NCBI GenBank assembly: GCA_024278215.1
Contig: JAJRTR010000026.1
Location: 1 to 54,223, forward strand
DNA length: 54,223 nucleotides
From: a bacterium
Lineage (GTDB): Bacteria; UBP15; UBA6099; JAJRTR01
Reading direction: 5' to 3'
A model generated the notes under the pieces. The model made no database searches, had not been told where the DNA came from, and saw only the letters and a program-made list of their open reading frames with translations. Within the stretch, counting starts at the first letter, position 1. Each line of letters opens with the position of its first letter. This document shows positions 48,001 through 54,223 of the stretch, one piece after another. Made by a program: the position numbers and the translations under genes.

Positions 48001-50121
48001 CTGCCCGGAATCGGTAAAAACGCCAGCACCGTCGTTGAGCCACACGGCGTTTCCTTCGTTGTAGTTGCCCTCGATGAAGTCGTCGTTGCCGTCGCCGTCG
48101 ACATCCACTGCGAAAACGGTAAAAGTTGTGTTCGATCCGAGCGACTGACCCGAGTCGGAGAAGTTGCCGTCACCATCGTTGCTCCAGACAATATTCGCCG
48201 CTCCGCGCACGCCCTCGATCATGTCCGGGTCGCCGTCGTCGTCTACGTCCGCAAGGCTGATGGAATATGTTTTTGCTGTTCCGAGACTCTGACCGCTGTC
48301 CGAAAATGAACCCGCGCCGTCATTGAGCCAGACCACCATCGCGTCGTCTTTATTGCCGTTGACGATGTCGAAGTCACCATCGCTGTCCACATCCACCGCT
48401 CTGATAGCAAACGTAACATGTCCGTTGGAGCCGATCTGCGCCCCCGTATCCGTGAATGACGCGCCGCCGTCGTTCGACCAGATTTTATTGTAGCCTACGA
48501 TCCCTACGACTATGTCCAGGTCGCCGTCCATATCGGTGTCGGCCACGTCGACTGAACGCGAGTCCTCACTTCCGAAATCCTGCGCCGAAGTGAAAGTACC
48601 AGCGCCGTCGTTCAGCCATACAGTATCCTGTTGTCCCGAACTGTTCACTTCGACAATATCGAAGTCGCCATCCGCGTCGAGATCTGCGGAATATACCGCC
48701 GCCGTATTCCCGGAACCCAGTGTTTGTCCCGTATCCGAGAACCCTTTCACAACATTGAATGAATCCTCGGTACTCCAGGCACTTCGTTTATAAGTCGGGT
48801 CGGTCGTGCGCACAGACCAGTAATAAGTACCTTCCGAAAGTGAAATTACTTGAGAGACGCGGCTCCCGGAATTGCCGGGTCCGTTGCCGGAAGGAGACGT
48901 GCCGGAGGAAGGAAAACTACCGCAGAAGACATCGCAGGCACCGCTGGATGTGCCGATGCGGATGTCATAAGTCAGAAGGTCGGCATTTGATGTTTCAGCA
49001 TCCGAGGCGGTGGTCCACTCGAGTGTGACGGCTATTGTCGAACCAGGCAGGATAACGTCCGGTTCCGCGGTTAGAGAAGGCGCGGTCGGATTAGTATTCG
49101 GGTGATTCGTGTCGTTCATCCAGATAATATTCGACTGGCCTTCGGTATTTGCGGCTATTATGTCCAGGTCACCGCTGTTGTCGACGTCGGCAACTGCGAT
49201 TCCGAGTGTCTTTTTATTGCCGAGTGTCAATGTCGAATCCGTGAATGAGCCCGTACCGTCGTTCAGCCAGATAATGTTTGCAGCGTTGTAAACGCCCTCG
49301 ATAAAATCGCAGTCACCGTCGCCGTCCATGTCCGCAGCGGAAGATGAATATGTTTTCGCGGTGCCGAGCGATTGGCCTGTGTCTGTGAAAGTGCCTGTGC
49401 CGTCGTTTGTCCATATTCTATTGCCTTCGTTGTAGTTCCCCTCGATGAAATCAACGCTGCCGTCACCGTCCACATCGCAGGTGGCCATCGTGAAAAGTGT
49501 ACTCGTGCCGAGCGACTGTCCGCTGTCGGTGAAAGTCGCGGCACCGTCATTTATCCATATAATATTTCCCGCGCCTCTGATGCCTTCGATGATGTCTATA
49601 TCGCCGTCGCCGTCCACGTCCGCGTTTTTTACACTGTAGGTATTCGCCGCTGGCATCGTGTTCCCCGAGTCGGACATCGCGCCGGTTCCGTCGTTGAGCC
49701 ACACTTTGTTCGTGTCGTTTCTGTTGCCCTCGACAAGGTCTATATCACCGTCTCCGTCAAAGTCGGAAAGCGACAAGGAATATGAAAGATATGAGGCCGA
49801 ACCGATGCTCTGGCCCGAGTCGGTGAAAGACGCCGTGCCGTCATTTGTCCATATCCGGTTGTAGCCCTCGTCGCCGAAAACAAGATCGATGTCGCCGTCG
49901 TTGTCCAGGTCGGCTGCCGCGATTGATCTCGTTTTTTCCGCGCCCATGGACTGCGTGATGCTGAAACTACCTGCGCCGTCATTCAGCCACGCATTGTTCG
50001 CCTGTCCGCCGCCGAGATTTCCGTCGATAAAGTCAATATCGCCGTCGCCGTCGAGATCGACCGCGAACGCCGCGACACTGTCGTCCGTTCCGAGCGCCTG
50101 CCCGGAATCGCTGAATGAGAA
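41790..50121 (-). repeat. Six-fold coding super-repeat of ~1.36-1.43 kb
   Basis: Approximate module limits (high to low coordinates) are 50121-48745, 48745-47370, 47370-45985, 45985-44625, 44625-43195 and 43195-41790. Each encodes seven FG-GAP/VCBS blades of about 46 to 50 residues with DxDGDGDxDFIEGN-type calcium loops, then one Fn3-like domain with a conserved Cys pair (GGCEVFCG) ending YYWSVRTVD...RSAWS.EDSF. Forty-two blades could be counted. Modules 2 and 3 are the most alike. Confidence 0.85.
46021..46023 (-). other. In-frame TAG interrupting the propeller gene
   Basis: The codons read CGA AGC TAG TGG AGC GCT, where sister modules read AGC GCG TGG AGC (Arg-Ser-Ala-Trp-Ser) or AGT GCC TGG. 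The stop thus replaces one conserved Ala codon by an adjacent two-base change (GC to TA), with no frameshift. The next base after TAG is T, not a known strong readthrough context. Confidence 0.9.
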
Positions 50122-50187
50122 TGCCGCCGCAGCCGGTTTCGACGCCGCTATCATAAATAGGATTACTATTACCGATAACCTTTTCAT
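46021..50187 (-). CDS. N-terminal part of giant secreted FG-GAP/VCBS beta-propeller protein
   Basis: These 1388 residues start with a signal peptide (MKRLSVIVILFMIAASKPAAAA), cleaved before FSFSDSGQ. I start at ATG 50187, because ATG 50217 would place polar residues before the signal. Three complete seven-blade modules follow, the first two each closed by its Fn3-like domain. Blades have the pattern FTDSGQSLGs.kTySv.AaDvDGDGDiDfIEGN.n..N.iWlNDGtG. Each Asp-rich loop resembles integrin-alpha/VCBS calcium sites, so the protein should be extracellular and Ca2+-dependent. The third Fn3-like domain is cut by TAG after RTVDATYTRS. It is the third gene of an operon with the FecR-domain and barrel genes. 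An adhesin or glycan-binding role is inference. Confidence 0.85.
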   Translation of the reverse strand: MKRLSVIVILFMIAASKPAAAAFSFSDSGQALGTDDSVAAFAVDLDGDGDIDFIDGNLGGGQANNAWLNDGAGSFSITQSMGAEKTRSIAAADLDNDGDIDLVFGDEGYNRIWTNDGTASFTDSGQSIGSASYLSYSLSLSDFDGDGDIDLVEGNRNDTNKVWLNDGTGAMSDSGNTMPAANTYSVKNADVDGDGDIDIIEGIRGAGNIIWINDGAATFTDSGQSLGTSTLFTMATCDVDGDGSVDFIEGNYNEGNRIWTNDGTGTFTDTGQSLGTAKTYSSSAADMDGDGDCDFIEGVYNAANIIWLNDGTGSFTDSTLTLGNKKTLGIAVADVDNSGDLDIIAANTEGQSNIIWMNDTNHPNTNPTAPSLTAEPDVILPGSTIAVTLEWTTASDAETSNADLLTYDIRIGTSSGACDVFCGSFPSSGTSPSGNGPGNSGSRVSQVISLSEGTYYWSVRTTDPTYKRSAWSTEDSFNVVKGFSDTGQTLGSGNTAAVYSADLDADGDFDIVEVNSSGQQDTVWLNDGAGTFTSAQDFGSEDSRSVDVADTDMDGDLDIVVGIVGYNKIWSNDGGASFTDTGAQIGSNGHVTFAIRAVDVDSDGDFDIVNGNKDDAMVVWLNDGAGSFSDSGQSLGTAKTYSISLADVDDDGDPDMIEGVRGAANIVWSNDGDGNFSDSGQSLGSNTTFTVFAVDVDGDGNDDFIEGNYNEGNAVWLNDGAGVFTDSGQSLGSQKTFSVFPADYDGDGDYDFFAGNGEGQSDVIWENDGAGVFSDPGYALGSYSTNMLIAVSLDSDDDLDLVEANSGEANRIWQNNLNYTNTAPTAPLLTAEPDFDIPGASFYIIDLEWSAGSDIETTDADLLSYDIRIGTTSEGCEVYCGTFPYSGTVPWGASGPGNTGSTTSHDIELWSGTYYWSVRTVDPGFMRSAWSAEDSFTVSADFTDSGQSFGSENTAEAYSADFDGDGDFDLVDANSSGQQDTVWLNDGTGTFASTQNFGSSDSRSVTVADTDMDGDLDIIVGIVGYNNIWANDGSASFTDTGEQIGSNSHVTFSIKAVDIDSDGDIDIINGNKDDAITAWLNDGDGSFFDSGQSLGTAKTYSVSLADIDGDGDPDMIEGVRDAADIVWLNDGAGSFSDSGQSLASNSTFSIFAFDANGDGAPDFVEGNYNQANRIWLNDGMGNFSDSGQTLASNKTFSVYGGDIDGDGDIDFISGNGEGQSDSIWLNNGTGTFTDYGLVIGSYQTYSVFAADIDGDYDLDIIEGNNNGEGNRIWINNINPALTAPVAPAAIDEPDIVVSGSSYTGVTLEWSVGSDAETTDTDLLAYDIRLGTTSGGCEVFCGYFPSYGESPFAASAPGVTGATTSYTVTLGADTYYWSVRTVDATYTRS

Positions 50188-50243
50188 TAACTCACCATCG
50201 TTTCCGTTCTGCCGCATTTCCGCTCAGTCGAAAGATATTCTGG

Positions 50244-50266
50244 CCCGCATTGATGAAATGTGCGGG
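50244..50266. repeat. Dispersed CCCGCA...TGCGGG hairpin, copy 3
   Basis: The same family as 4-26 and 4726-4746, with loop core TGATGAAAT. It abuts the stop codon of the barrel-protein gene (50267-50269), between that gene and the giant propeller gene. Confidence 0.65.
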
Positions 50267-52138
50267 TCAAAATCTCATTTTCATTCCTGTCCTCAGGATG
50301 TCGAGTTTATAATTGTAATACTGGCTTATCGCATCCGAGAACTTTATTCTGTCCCAGCCCAGCGAACAGGAATATACACTGTCGAAGATGTATTCCATCC
50401 CCAGTCCGTATTCCATTTTTTGCGTATCCAGCGACTGCCCGCTTGCGTCGGAATCGTAATAGGAACCGGAAACAGTGAACCTGCCCGGCCTTAAGCTCCA
50501 GCGCAACTCTCCGCCGATTCGCTTGTATTCCGTCGATGTCAGGCGAATAGTATCGTCGTTCCTATTCTTGCTGTATGAGAACGAAACGCCGACCGAATCG
50601 CGGAAAGACATATAGACCGAAAACATGAGAACATCTGTTTCGAGCAATGTCCCCGGTGCGGTGTACTCGATGTCGGACCAACCGGCTGTCACCCTTGTCT
50701 TCGAGAAATACGTCGCGATGGGCGGCAACAGAATAGTCGCATGAATATTGTCCGACTCCGAAACTATTCCGCTTGTTCTCACTAGTTTTGTTTTCCTGTA
50801 TGTAAGTGCGGGCAGGTAATCTTTAACCGAAAAAGTGACGAAAGCGTTTCCCCGCTTTGTTTTATCTTCTGCGATGTACGCCGCGGTTGTCGTGTCGCTG
50901 TAGTACTCCTCGTAGAGGCCGCCGACCCTCGCCCAGTTGACCGGTTCGTAGACCCCTTCGCCGCGAATCCCTTCCCTGTTGCTGTTGAGATACTTCGATG
51001 TGCCGTCGGAAACGGGAAGGAAAAATTCGCCGACATCATAAGCTTTCAATGAGCCGCGCACTTTATTGACGCGGCCGTTTAATGTTAATGAATAAGCAGT
51101 GTCGTGGTGGGCGTCCGTCTCGCCGTCTACCCGCCTGTTGTTCATGGCCGTCTCGACTTCTGCCGAGAAATCTTCATTGTAATCGTACCTGTGCACGAAG
51201 CTCAGTATGGCGTCTTCGGAAGGTGCGGATATTGTGCTGTAATGCGCGTCGTCGTATTCGCGGGCTTTCAGCAATGTAAGAGACGAATGGTTTTTCGAAT
51301 TCCACGAGTAGCCGCCCCTGACGCCATATGTCATCTGTCTGAAATCGCCGTCGATGCCGGGGTCCTGCGTACGACCGGAAAATGCTTCGAGCGACCACGA
51401 GCGGTAATTTCTATTGATCTTGATCCCCTCGATGTCCGCGCCCGCAATTGTGAAATCCGAAAGATCGATGCGGAAACTTCCAAGTTTCGCGTCGAAATTA
51501 TCGTCACGATAAGTCAAGGCTGCGCGGTCGATGGAAACGTCCGTGTACGGCTGGGTGTACCGCCTGTAGGATGCCCCGATTACGCGCCCCTCCGACACAT
51601 TCGTGAAACTGAAATCCGTGTTGCTCTTTGTCCCTTCGCGCTCGCTGAAAAACCTTGCCACATCAAAACCCGCTTGCGGGACATAGTCGGCTGAAACATA
51701 ATCGGTAGCTACACTGAGGCTGCCTGTGGTGCTGTCTCTTCGCGGCTTCCACGCCGGCTCCGCTCCGATGATTGTGAATGACCATGTGACAGGCCCGAAA
51801 CGCCTGCCGTCCGTGCGGTCGGCCGCAACTGAGATTACGTGTTTGCCTGTCGAAAGAGTGCCGTCGGGACGATAAATAATATAGTTTTTCGTGACATCCG
51901 ATTCAGTAGTAACATCCGCGCCGTCTATCTTGATGAAAACTGTATCTGGAATAACGGATACGCCTATGTTTTCGAGGTCCAGCGCGATCACAGGCCTGCT
52001 CTCCTTAACCGTCATGTTCGGAAATGGATAAAGAGAATCGGCGAAGGTCCCGGAGGCATTTTCTCCCACAGCCGACGCTGCGGAGCACAACATAAAAGAA
52101 ATAAATATCATGAAAAACAAAAGCGATGTTTTTTTCAA
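50267..52138 (-). CDS. Outer-membrane beta-barrel protein with N-terminal Ig-like domain
   Basis: This is a 623-residue exported protein of no family I can name. The start is TTG at 52138, with GAGGAG 6 bases upstream, giving the signal peptide MKKTSLLFFMIFISFMLCSAASA. Residues ~30-130 look like an Ig-like fold (SRPVIALDLENIGVSVIPDTVFIKIDG). From about 150 the sequence alternates polar and aromatic residues in many short strands (SWSLEAFSGRT, MTYGVRGGYSW, FSVYMSFRDSVGVSFSYSKN) and ends GMKMRF. The final Phe is the outer-membrane barrel signature. The upstream FecR-domain gene ends 10 bases away and the giant propeller gene follows. It may anchor or export a partner. Confidence 0.75.
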   Translation of the reverse strand: MKKTSLLFFMIFISFMLCSAASAVGENASGTFADSLYPFPNMTVKESRPVIALDLENIGVSVIPDTVFIKIDGADVTTESDVTKNYIIYRPDGTLSTGKHVISVAADRTDGRRFGPVTWSFTIIGAEPAWKPRRDSTTGSLSVATDYVSADYVPQAGFDVARFFSEREGTKSNTDFSFTNVSEGRVIGASYRRYTQPYTDVSIDRAALTYRDDNFDAKLGSFRIDLSDFTIAGADIEGIKINRNYRSWSLEAFSGRTQDPGIDGDFRQMTYGVRGGYSWNSKNHSSLTLLKAREYDDAHYSTISAPSEDAILSFVHRYDYNEDFSAEVETAMNNRRVDGETDAHHDTAYSLTLNGRVNKVRGSLKAYDVGEFFLPVSDGTSKYLNSNREGIRGEGVYEPVNWARVGGLYEEYYSDTTTAAYIAEDKTKRGNAFVTFSVKDYLPALTYRKTKLVRTSGIVSESDNIHATILLPPIATYFSKTRVTAGWSDIEYTAPGTLLETDVLMFSVYMSFRDSVGVSFSYSKNRNDDTIRLTSTEYKRIGGELRWSLRPGRFTVSGSYYDSDASGQSLDTQKMEYGLGMEYIFDSVYSCSLGWDRIKFSDAISQYYNYKLDILRTGMKMRF

Positions 52139-52148
52139 AACATTCTCC

Positions 52149-53918
52149 TCAATAATCGAACAGGGGCGGTGCGTCAGGCAGCAGAGTGAGTATTGCACTG
52201 CCTGAAATACCCATGCTCGTCGCAGTTATCGTAACAGGATTCACAACACTTCCGATACCTGCATGAAATGTCGTAGACACGGTTCCGCCGCTTGCCGTAA
52301 GTGTCGTGCCTGTGAGGTAGCCGCCCGATGTCGACACAAGCGTGACACCGACACCGTCCACAGGCTCGCTCAACAGATTAAGTGCCGTGACCGTCACGGA
52401 AGCGGTGCTGACATTATCCGCCACAATCGACGCGGGGCTCACTGTCACAATTACGAACGCCACACGCTCGGGATCAATAACCCTGTCGAGTATCTCGAAA
52501 GATTCCGCGCCGTCGGCATCACGCGCTGTCACAATGATTCGCGTCTCGGTATGGTCCAACGAAATAGTGTGGCTGAAACTGCCGTCGTCCATGACATCAA
52601 CCCGCTCGTTGTTTATAGTCAACACAGCGCCTGGATCGGTTTTCCCGGTTACAGTGCAATAGAATGTCGTGCCGCTTATGCTGCATACGCCCGAACTGTC
52701 ATCGAAGCGCTTGCTCGGACTCGTCACGATCAGCTTGGGGCTGCCCGGCTCGCGGTATATTTTTATTGTTGCGGATTCCTTTTTCCCGTGGTATTCCGCC
52801 GCGACGTGTATCCTGTTTTCACCGGGTGATAGCGCGACAGTTTTTGTGAAGTAACGGTCACCCGGCTTTAATGCGACACCGACACCATTCACCGATACGT
52901 GCGCACCGGGAATCGTATAACCAGCCACATCGACGAATGATTTCTGTGTGGCGGTGCCATAGGGGGGCGTCACCAGCGACAGCAGTCCTGCTCCCGCCGG
53001 TGTGCCCGGCGCGGAGTCGTCGATGTATCGCTCATAAACAACATTTCTTATCTTCGTCGTCCGCGTTCCGCCCGCGCCCGCCGCGTCGATTACTATTTTA
53101 TTTGTGCCCTGCGAAAGCTCGACTGGCGAATCGAACGCGCCGTCCTGCCCCATATCCACCGGACTGCCGTTTACCGTGACCGTCGAACCCGGCGAAGCCG
53201 ACCCCTGTATATTCATGTACGGTACATCTACTGTTACATCGCCAATCGGCTCGAATAATTTCAGTTCCGGAGCACCTATGCCGACCGGCAGATTCTTTTC
53301 AGCAGTTAGATAATCTATCGTTGTTTTCGCGTCGGGATAACGCCCCATTTTCACACGTGTTGTTTCCCTGCGGTTAAGCGTGACCCTGCCGCCGATGCGA
53401 CCGGAAACTTCGACAGCACCTTCGAAAACAGTAATGACCGCGGTGTCGTCTGTCGTGGCTTCAACAGAGAAGACCGCTTCGTCCGCTTCGGTAAGTGCCG
53501 ACGAAGTGCGAATATTGAATCTCGAAAAGATTTTATCCGACTGCCCGCCTCCGGCGAACACTTTCCCCTTGAGAAGATACAGTGAAGATATTTCGGCTCC
53601 TGATTCCGGTCTTACCTCAAGCTGCGATATTGTCAATTCCGAGTCCGGCCCGAGTTCGACCACGTTGCCGAATCCCCACCCGATAACACACTTCGAGCCC
53701 GCGCCTGTTTTGATTGTCGATTCCGCTGCCATCTTATCGCCGGTTTTCAGTTCTTGCCATTCGCCACCAGCGCCCCGCTCGATCTGAACAGTGCCTTCGA
53801 CATTTTTCGCACTCGCTTTGAGACCGATGGTCATCTCCGCGTGTGCTGTTGCGGCGTACAGCAGCAGAACAACTGCAAACGCCGCTATGATTATCACATT
53901 TATATGGCGATGCGCCAT
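52149..53918 (-). CDS. FecR-domain envelope protein with bacterial Ig-like domains
   Basis: This 589-residue exported protein starts with a signal peptide (INVIIIAAFAVVLLLYAATAHA). A FecR domain follows at about 35-180 (VEGTVQIERGAGGEWQELKTGDKMAAESTIKTG, FNIRTSSALTEADEAVFSVE). Several Ig-like units come next, marked by NGSPVDMGQDGAF, VNGVGVALKPG and NNERVDVMDDGSF, each a 'glucodextranase-B/Big_9-like' strand pattern. The final domain (VSPASIVADNVSTASVTVTALN) is of the invasin/intimin Big_1 type. There is no iron-signalling sigma factor or anti-sigma helix, so classical FecR regulation is unlikely. It heads the operon with the barrel and giant propeller genes. GGGAGG precedes the ATG. Confidence 0.85.
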   Translation of the reverse strand: MAHRHINVIIIAAFAVVLLLYAATAHAEMTIGLKASAKNVEGTVQIERGAGGEWQELKTGDKMAAESTIKTGAGSKCVIGWGFGNVVELGPDSELTISQLEVRPESGAEISSLYLLKGKVFAGGGQSDKIFSRFNIRTSSALTEADEAVFSVEATTDDTAVITVFEGAVEVSGRIGGRVTLNRRETTRVKMGRYPDAKTTIDYLTAEKNLPVGIGAPELKLFEPIGDVTVDVPYMNIQGSASPGSTVTVNGSPVDMGQDGAFDSPVELSQGTNKIVIDAAGAGGTRTTKIRNVVYERYIDDSAPGTPAGAGLLSLVTPPYGTATQKSFVDVAGYTIPGAHVSVNGVGVALKPGDRYFTKTVALSPGENRIHVAAEYHGKKESATIKIYREPGSPKLIVTSPSKRFDDSSGVCSISGTTFYCTVTGKTDPGAVLTINNERVDVMDDGSFSHTISLDHTETRIIVTARDADGAESFEILDRVIDPERVAFVIVTVSPASIVADNVSTASVTVTALNLLSEPVDGVGVTLVSTSGGYLTGTTLTASGGTVSTTFHAGIGSVVNPVTITATSMGISGSAILTLLPDAPPLFDY

Positions 53919-54082
53919 GATATTCCTCCCGATTTTTAATCAATATTCATGGAGCGTATGTAAATAATTTCGATCTCACTTTGAACAGAATTCTGCAATT
54001 GACTCGATCCATATAAGACATACTAAATATACCATTATCAAACAGACAATGACAATAAAGAAAGGGAAATGTGAAGCATAAC

Positions 54083-54223
54083 GAGCCAATTGCAAAATTA
54101 TGTTCGTAGCGAGGTCGAGCGAAATTGTTCAGAGCAAGGCGGAGGTGTAAAATCCTCGCAGGCGTACTTGTAGAGTACGTCGAGGACGATTTCGCGCCGA
54201 CAACGCAGCTATGGACAATAGCA
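54083..54223. mobile_element. MITE-like element, second copy, cut by window end
   Basis: It starts GAGCCAATTGCAAAATTATG and stays collinear with 10256-10395 to the end of the window, with about a dozen differences and one 1-base indel. The internal hairpin is better preserved here (CGTACT/AGTACG with CTCG/CGAG and AAATC/GATTT). It lies 164 bases upstream of the FecR-domain gene. The region 53919-54082 is AT-rich and shows no other feature. Confidence 0.75.

Larger units (their letters stand above)
39931..50187 (-). pseudogene. Complete interrupted reading frame of the giant propeller protein
   Basis: Taken together, 50187 to 39931 is one frame of 3418 codons plus stop, broken only by TAG at 46021-46023. 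Both sides keep full sequence similarity and composition, which would be expected if the stop is recent, is read through, or is a sequence error. I list the whole as a possible pseudogene so the two halves are not taken for separate genes. If the stop is real and not suppressed, the product is a secreted protein of three modules. Confidence 0.55.

Noticed and set aside
39931-50187. Dockerin or RTX identity for the many DxDxDG motifs
   Set aside because: The Asp loops recur every 46 to 50 residues within FG-GAP blades with FTDSGQ and WLNDG flanks. They are not paired as in dockerins nor in GGxGxD nonapeptides.

Overview
The window is a chromosomal segment of a Gram-negative-type (diderm) bacterium that I cannot place in a named phylum. 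Evidence for diderm: type IV pilin-like genes, an outer-membrane beta-barrel ending in Phe, and a FecR-domain envelope protein. Evidence for an anaerobic or low-oxygen lifestyle: an anaerobic sulfatase-maturing radical SAM enzyme beside a Cys-type sulfatase, a B12-binding radical SAM protein and an Fe-S type Rrf2 regulator. Housekeeping genes (valS, lon, rnz, thiL, folC, lipA) are intact and lie in short operons on both strands. Several families of dispersed hairpin repeats suggest a genome colonised by REP/MITE-like elements. I saw no rRNA, tRNA, CRISPR array or prophage.

Layout. 1-3342: a GPH-type sugar symporter and an N-acyl-D-amino-acid deacylase. 3343-4757: a repeat island with a hairpin cluster, REP-like units, a ~65-bp tandem array and a REP-associated tyrosine transposase (RAYT) bracketed by inverted REPs. 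4758-9996 (minus): lon and valS, overlapping. 10256-10432: a MITE-like element, then a ribose-type ABC binding protein and permease with no ATPase gene. 13103-19905: a pilus cluster with two prepilins, prepilin peptidase, PilV-like, PilW-like and a 1039-residue PilX-like protein. 20306-23135: sulfatase and its maturase. 23485-25385: an AAA ATPase overlapping a Toprim-like DUF4276-type protein, a probable phage-defence pair. 25499-29620: histone-deacetylase-like protein, rnz, thiL and an SGNH hydrolase. 29624-37889: Rrf2 regulator, small NTF2-like protein, oxidoreductase, CBS-PP2C phosphatase, a coiled-coil protein, M23 peptidase, B12-radical SAM protein and folC. 37979-38090: a possible small RNA. 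38134-39906 (minus): lipoate ligase-like gene and lipA.

The most striking region is 39931-53918 (minus). A FecR/Ig-domain protein, an outer-membrane barrel protein and a giant exported protein form an apparent operon. The giant reading frame encodes six consecutive modules, each with seven FG-GAP/VCBS blades (a predicted seven-bladed beta-propeller) plus one Fn3-like domain, then a C-terminal region with recurring 'WNLIS.P'-type motifs. The frame is open from 50187 to 39931 except for one TAG codon at 46021-46023, which sits where sister modules have an Ala codon (GCG or GCC).

How the genes may work together (inference): the pilus cluster and the FecR-barrel-propeller operon would build cell-surface structures. 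The symporter, deacylase, sulfatase pair and ABC genes point to scavenging of sugars, sulfated glycans and amino-acid derivatives. Regulation is suggested by a palindrome over the promoter between the Rrf2 gene and its divergent neighbour, by a hairpin terminator after the first pilin, and by a 100-nt interrupted inverted repeat ahead of that pilin.
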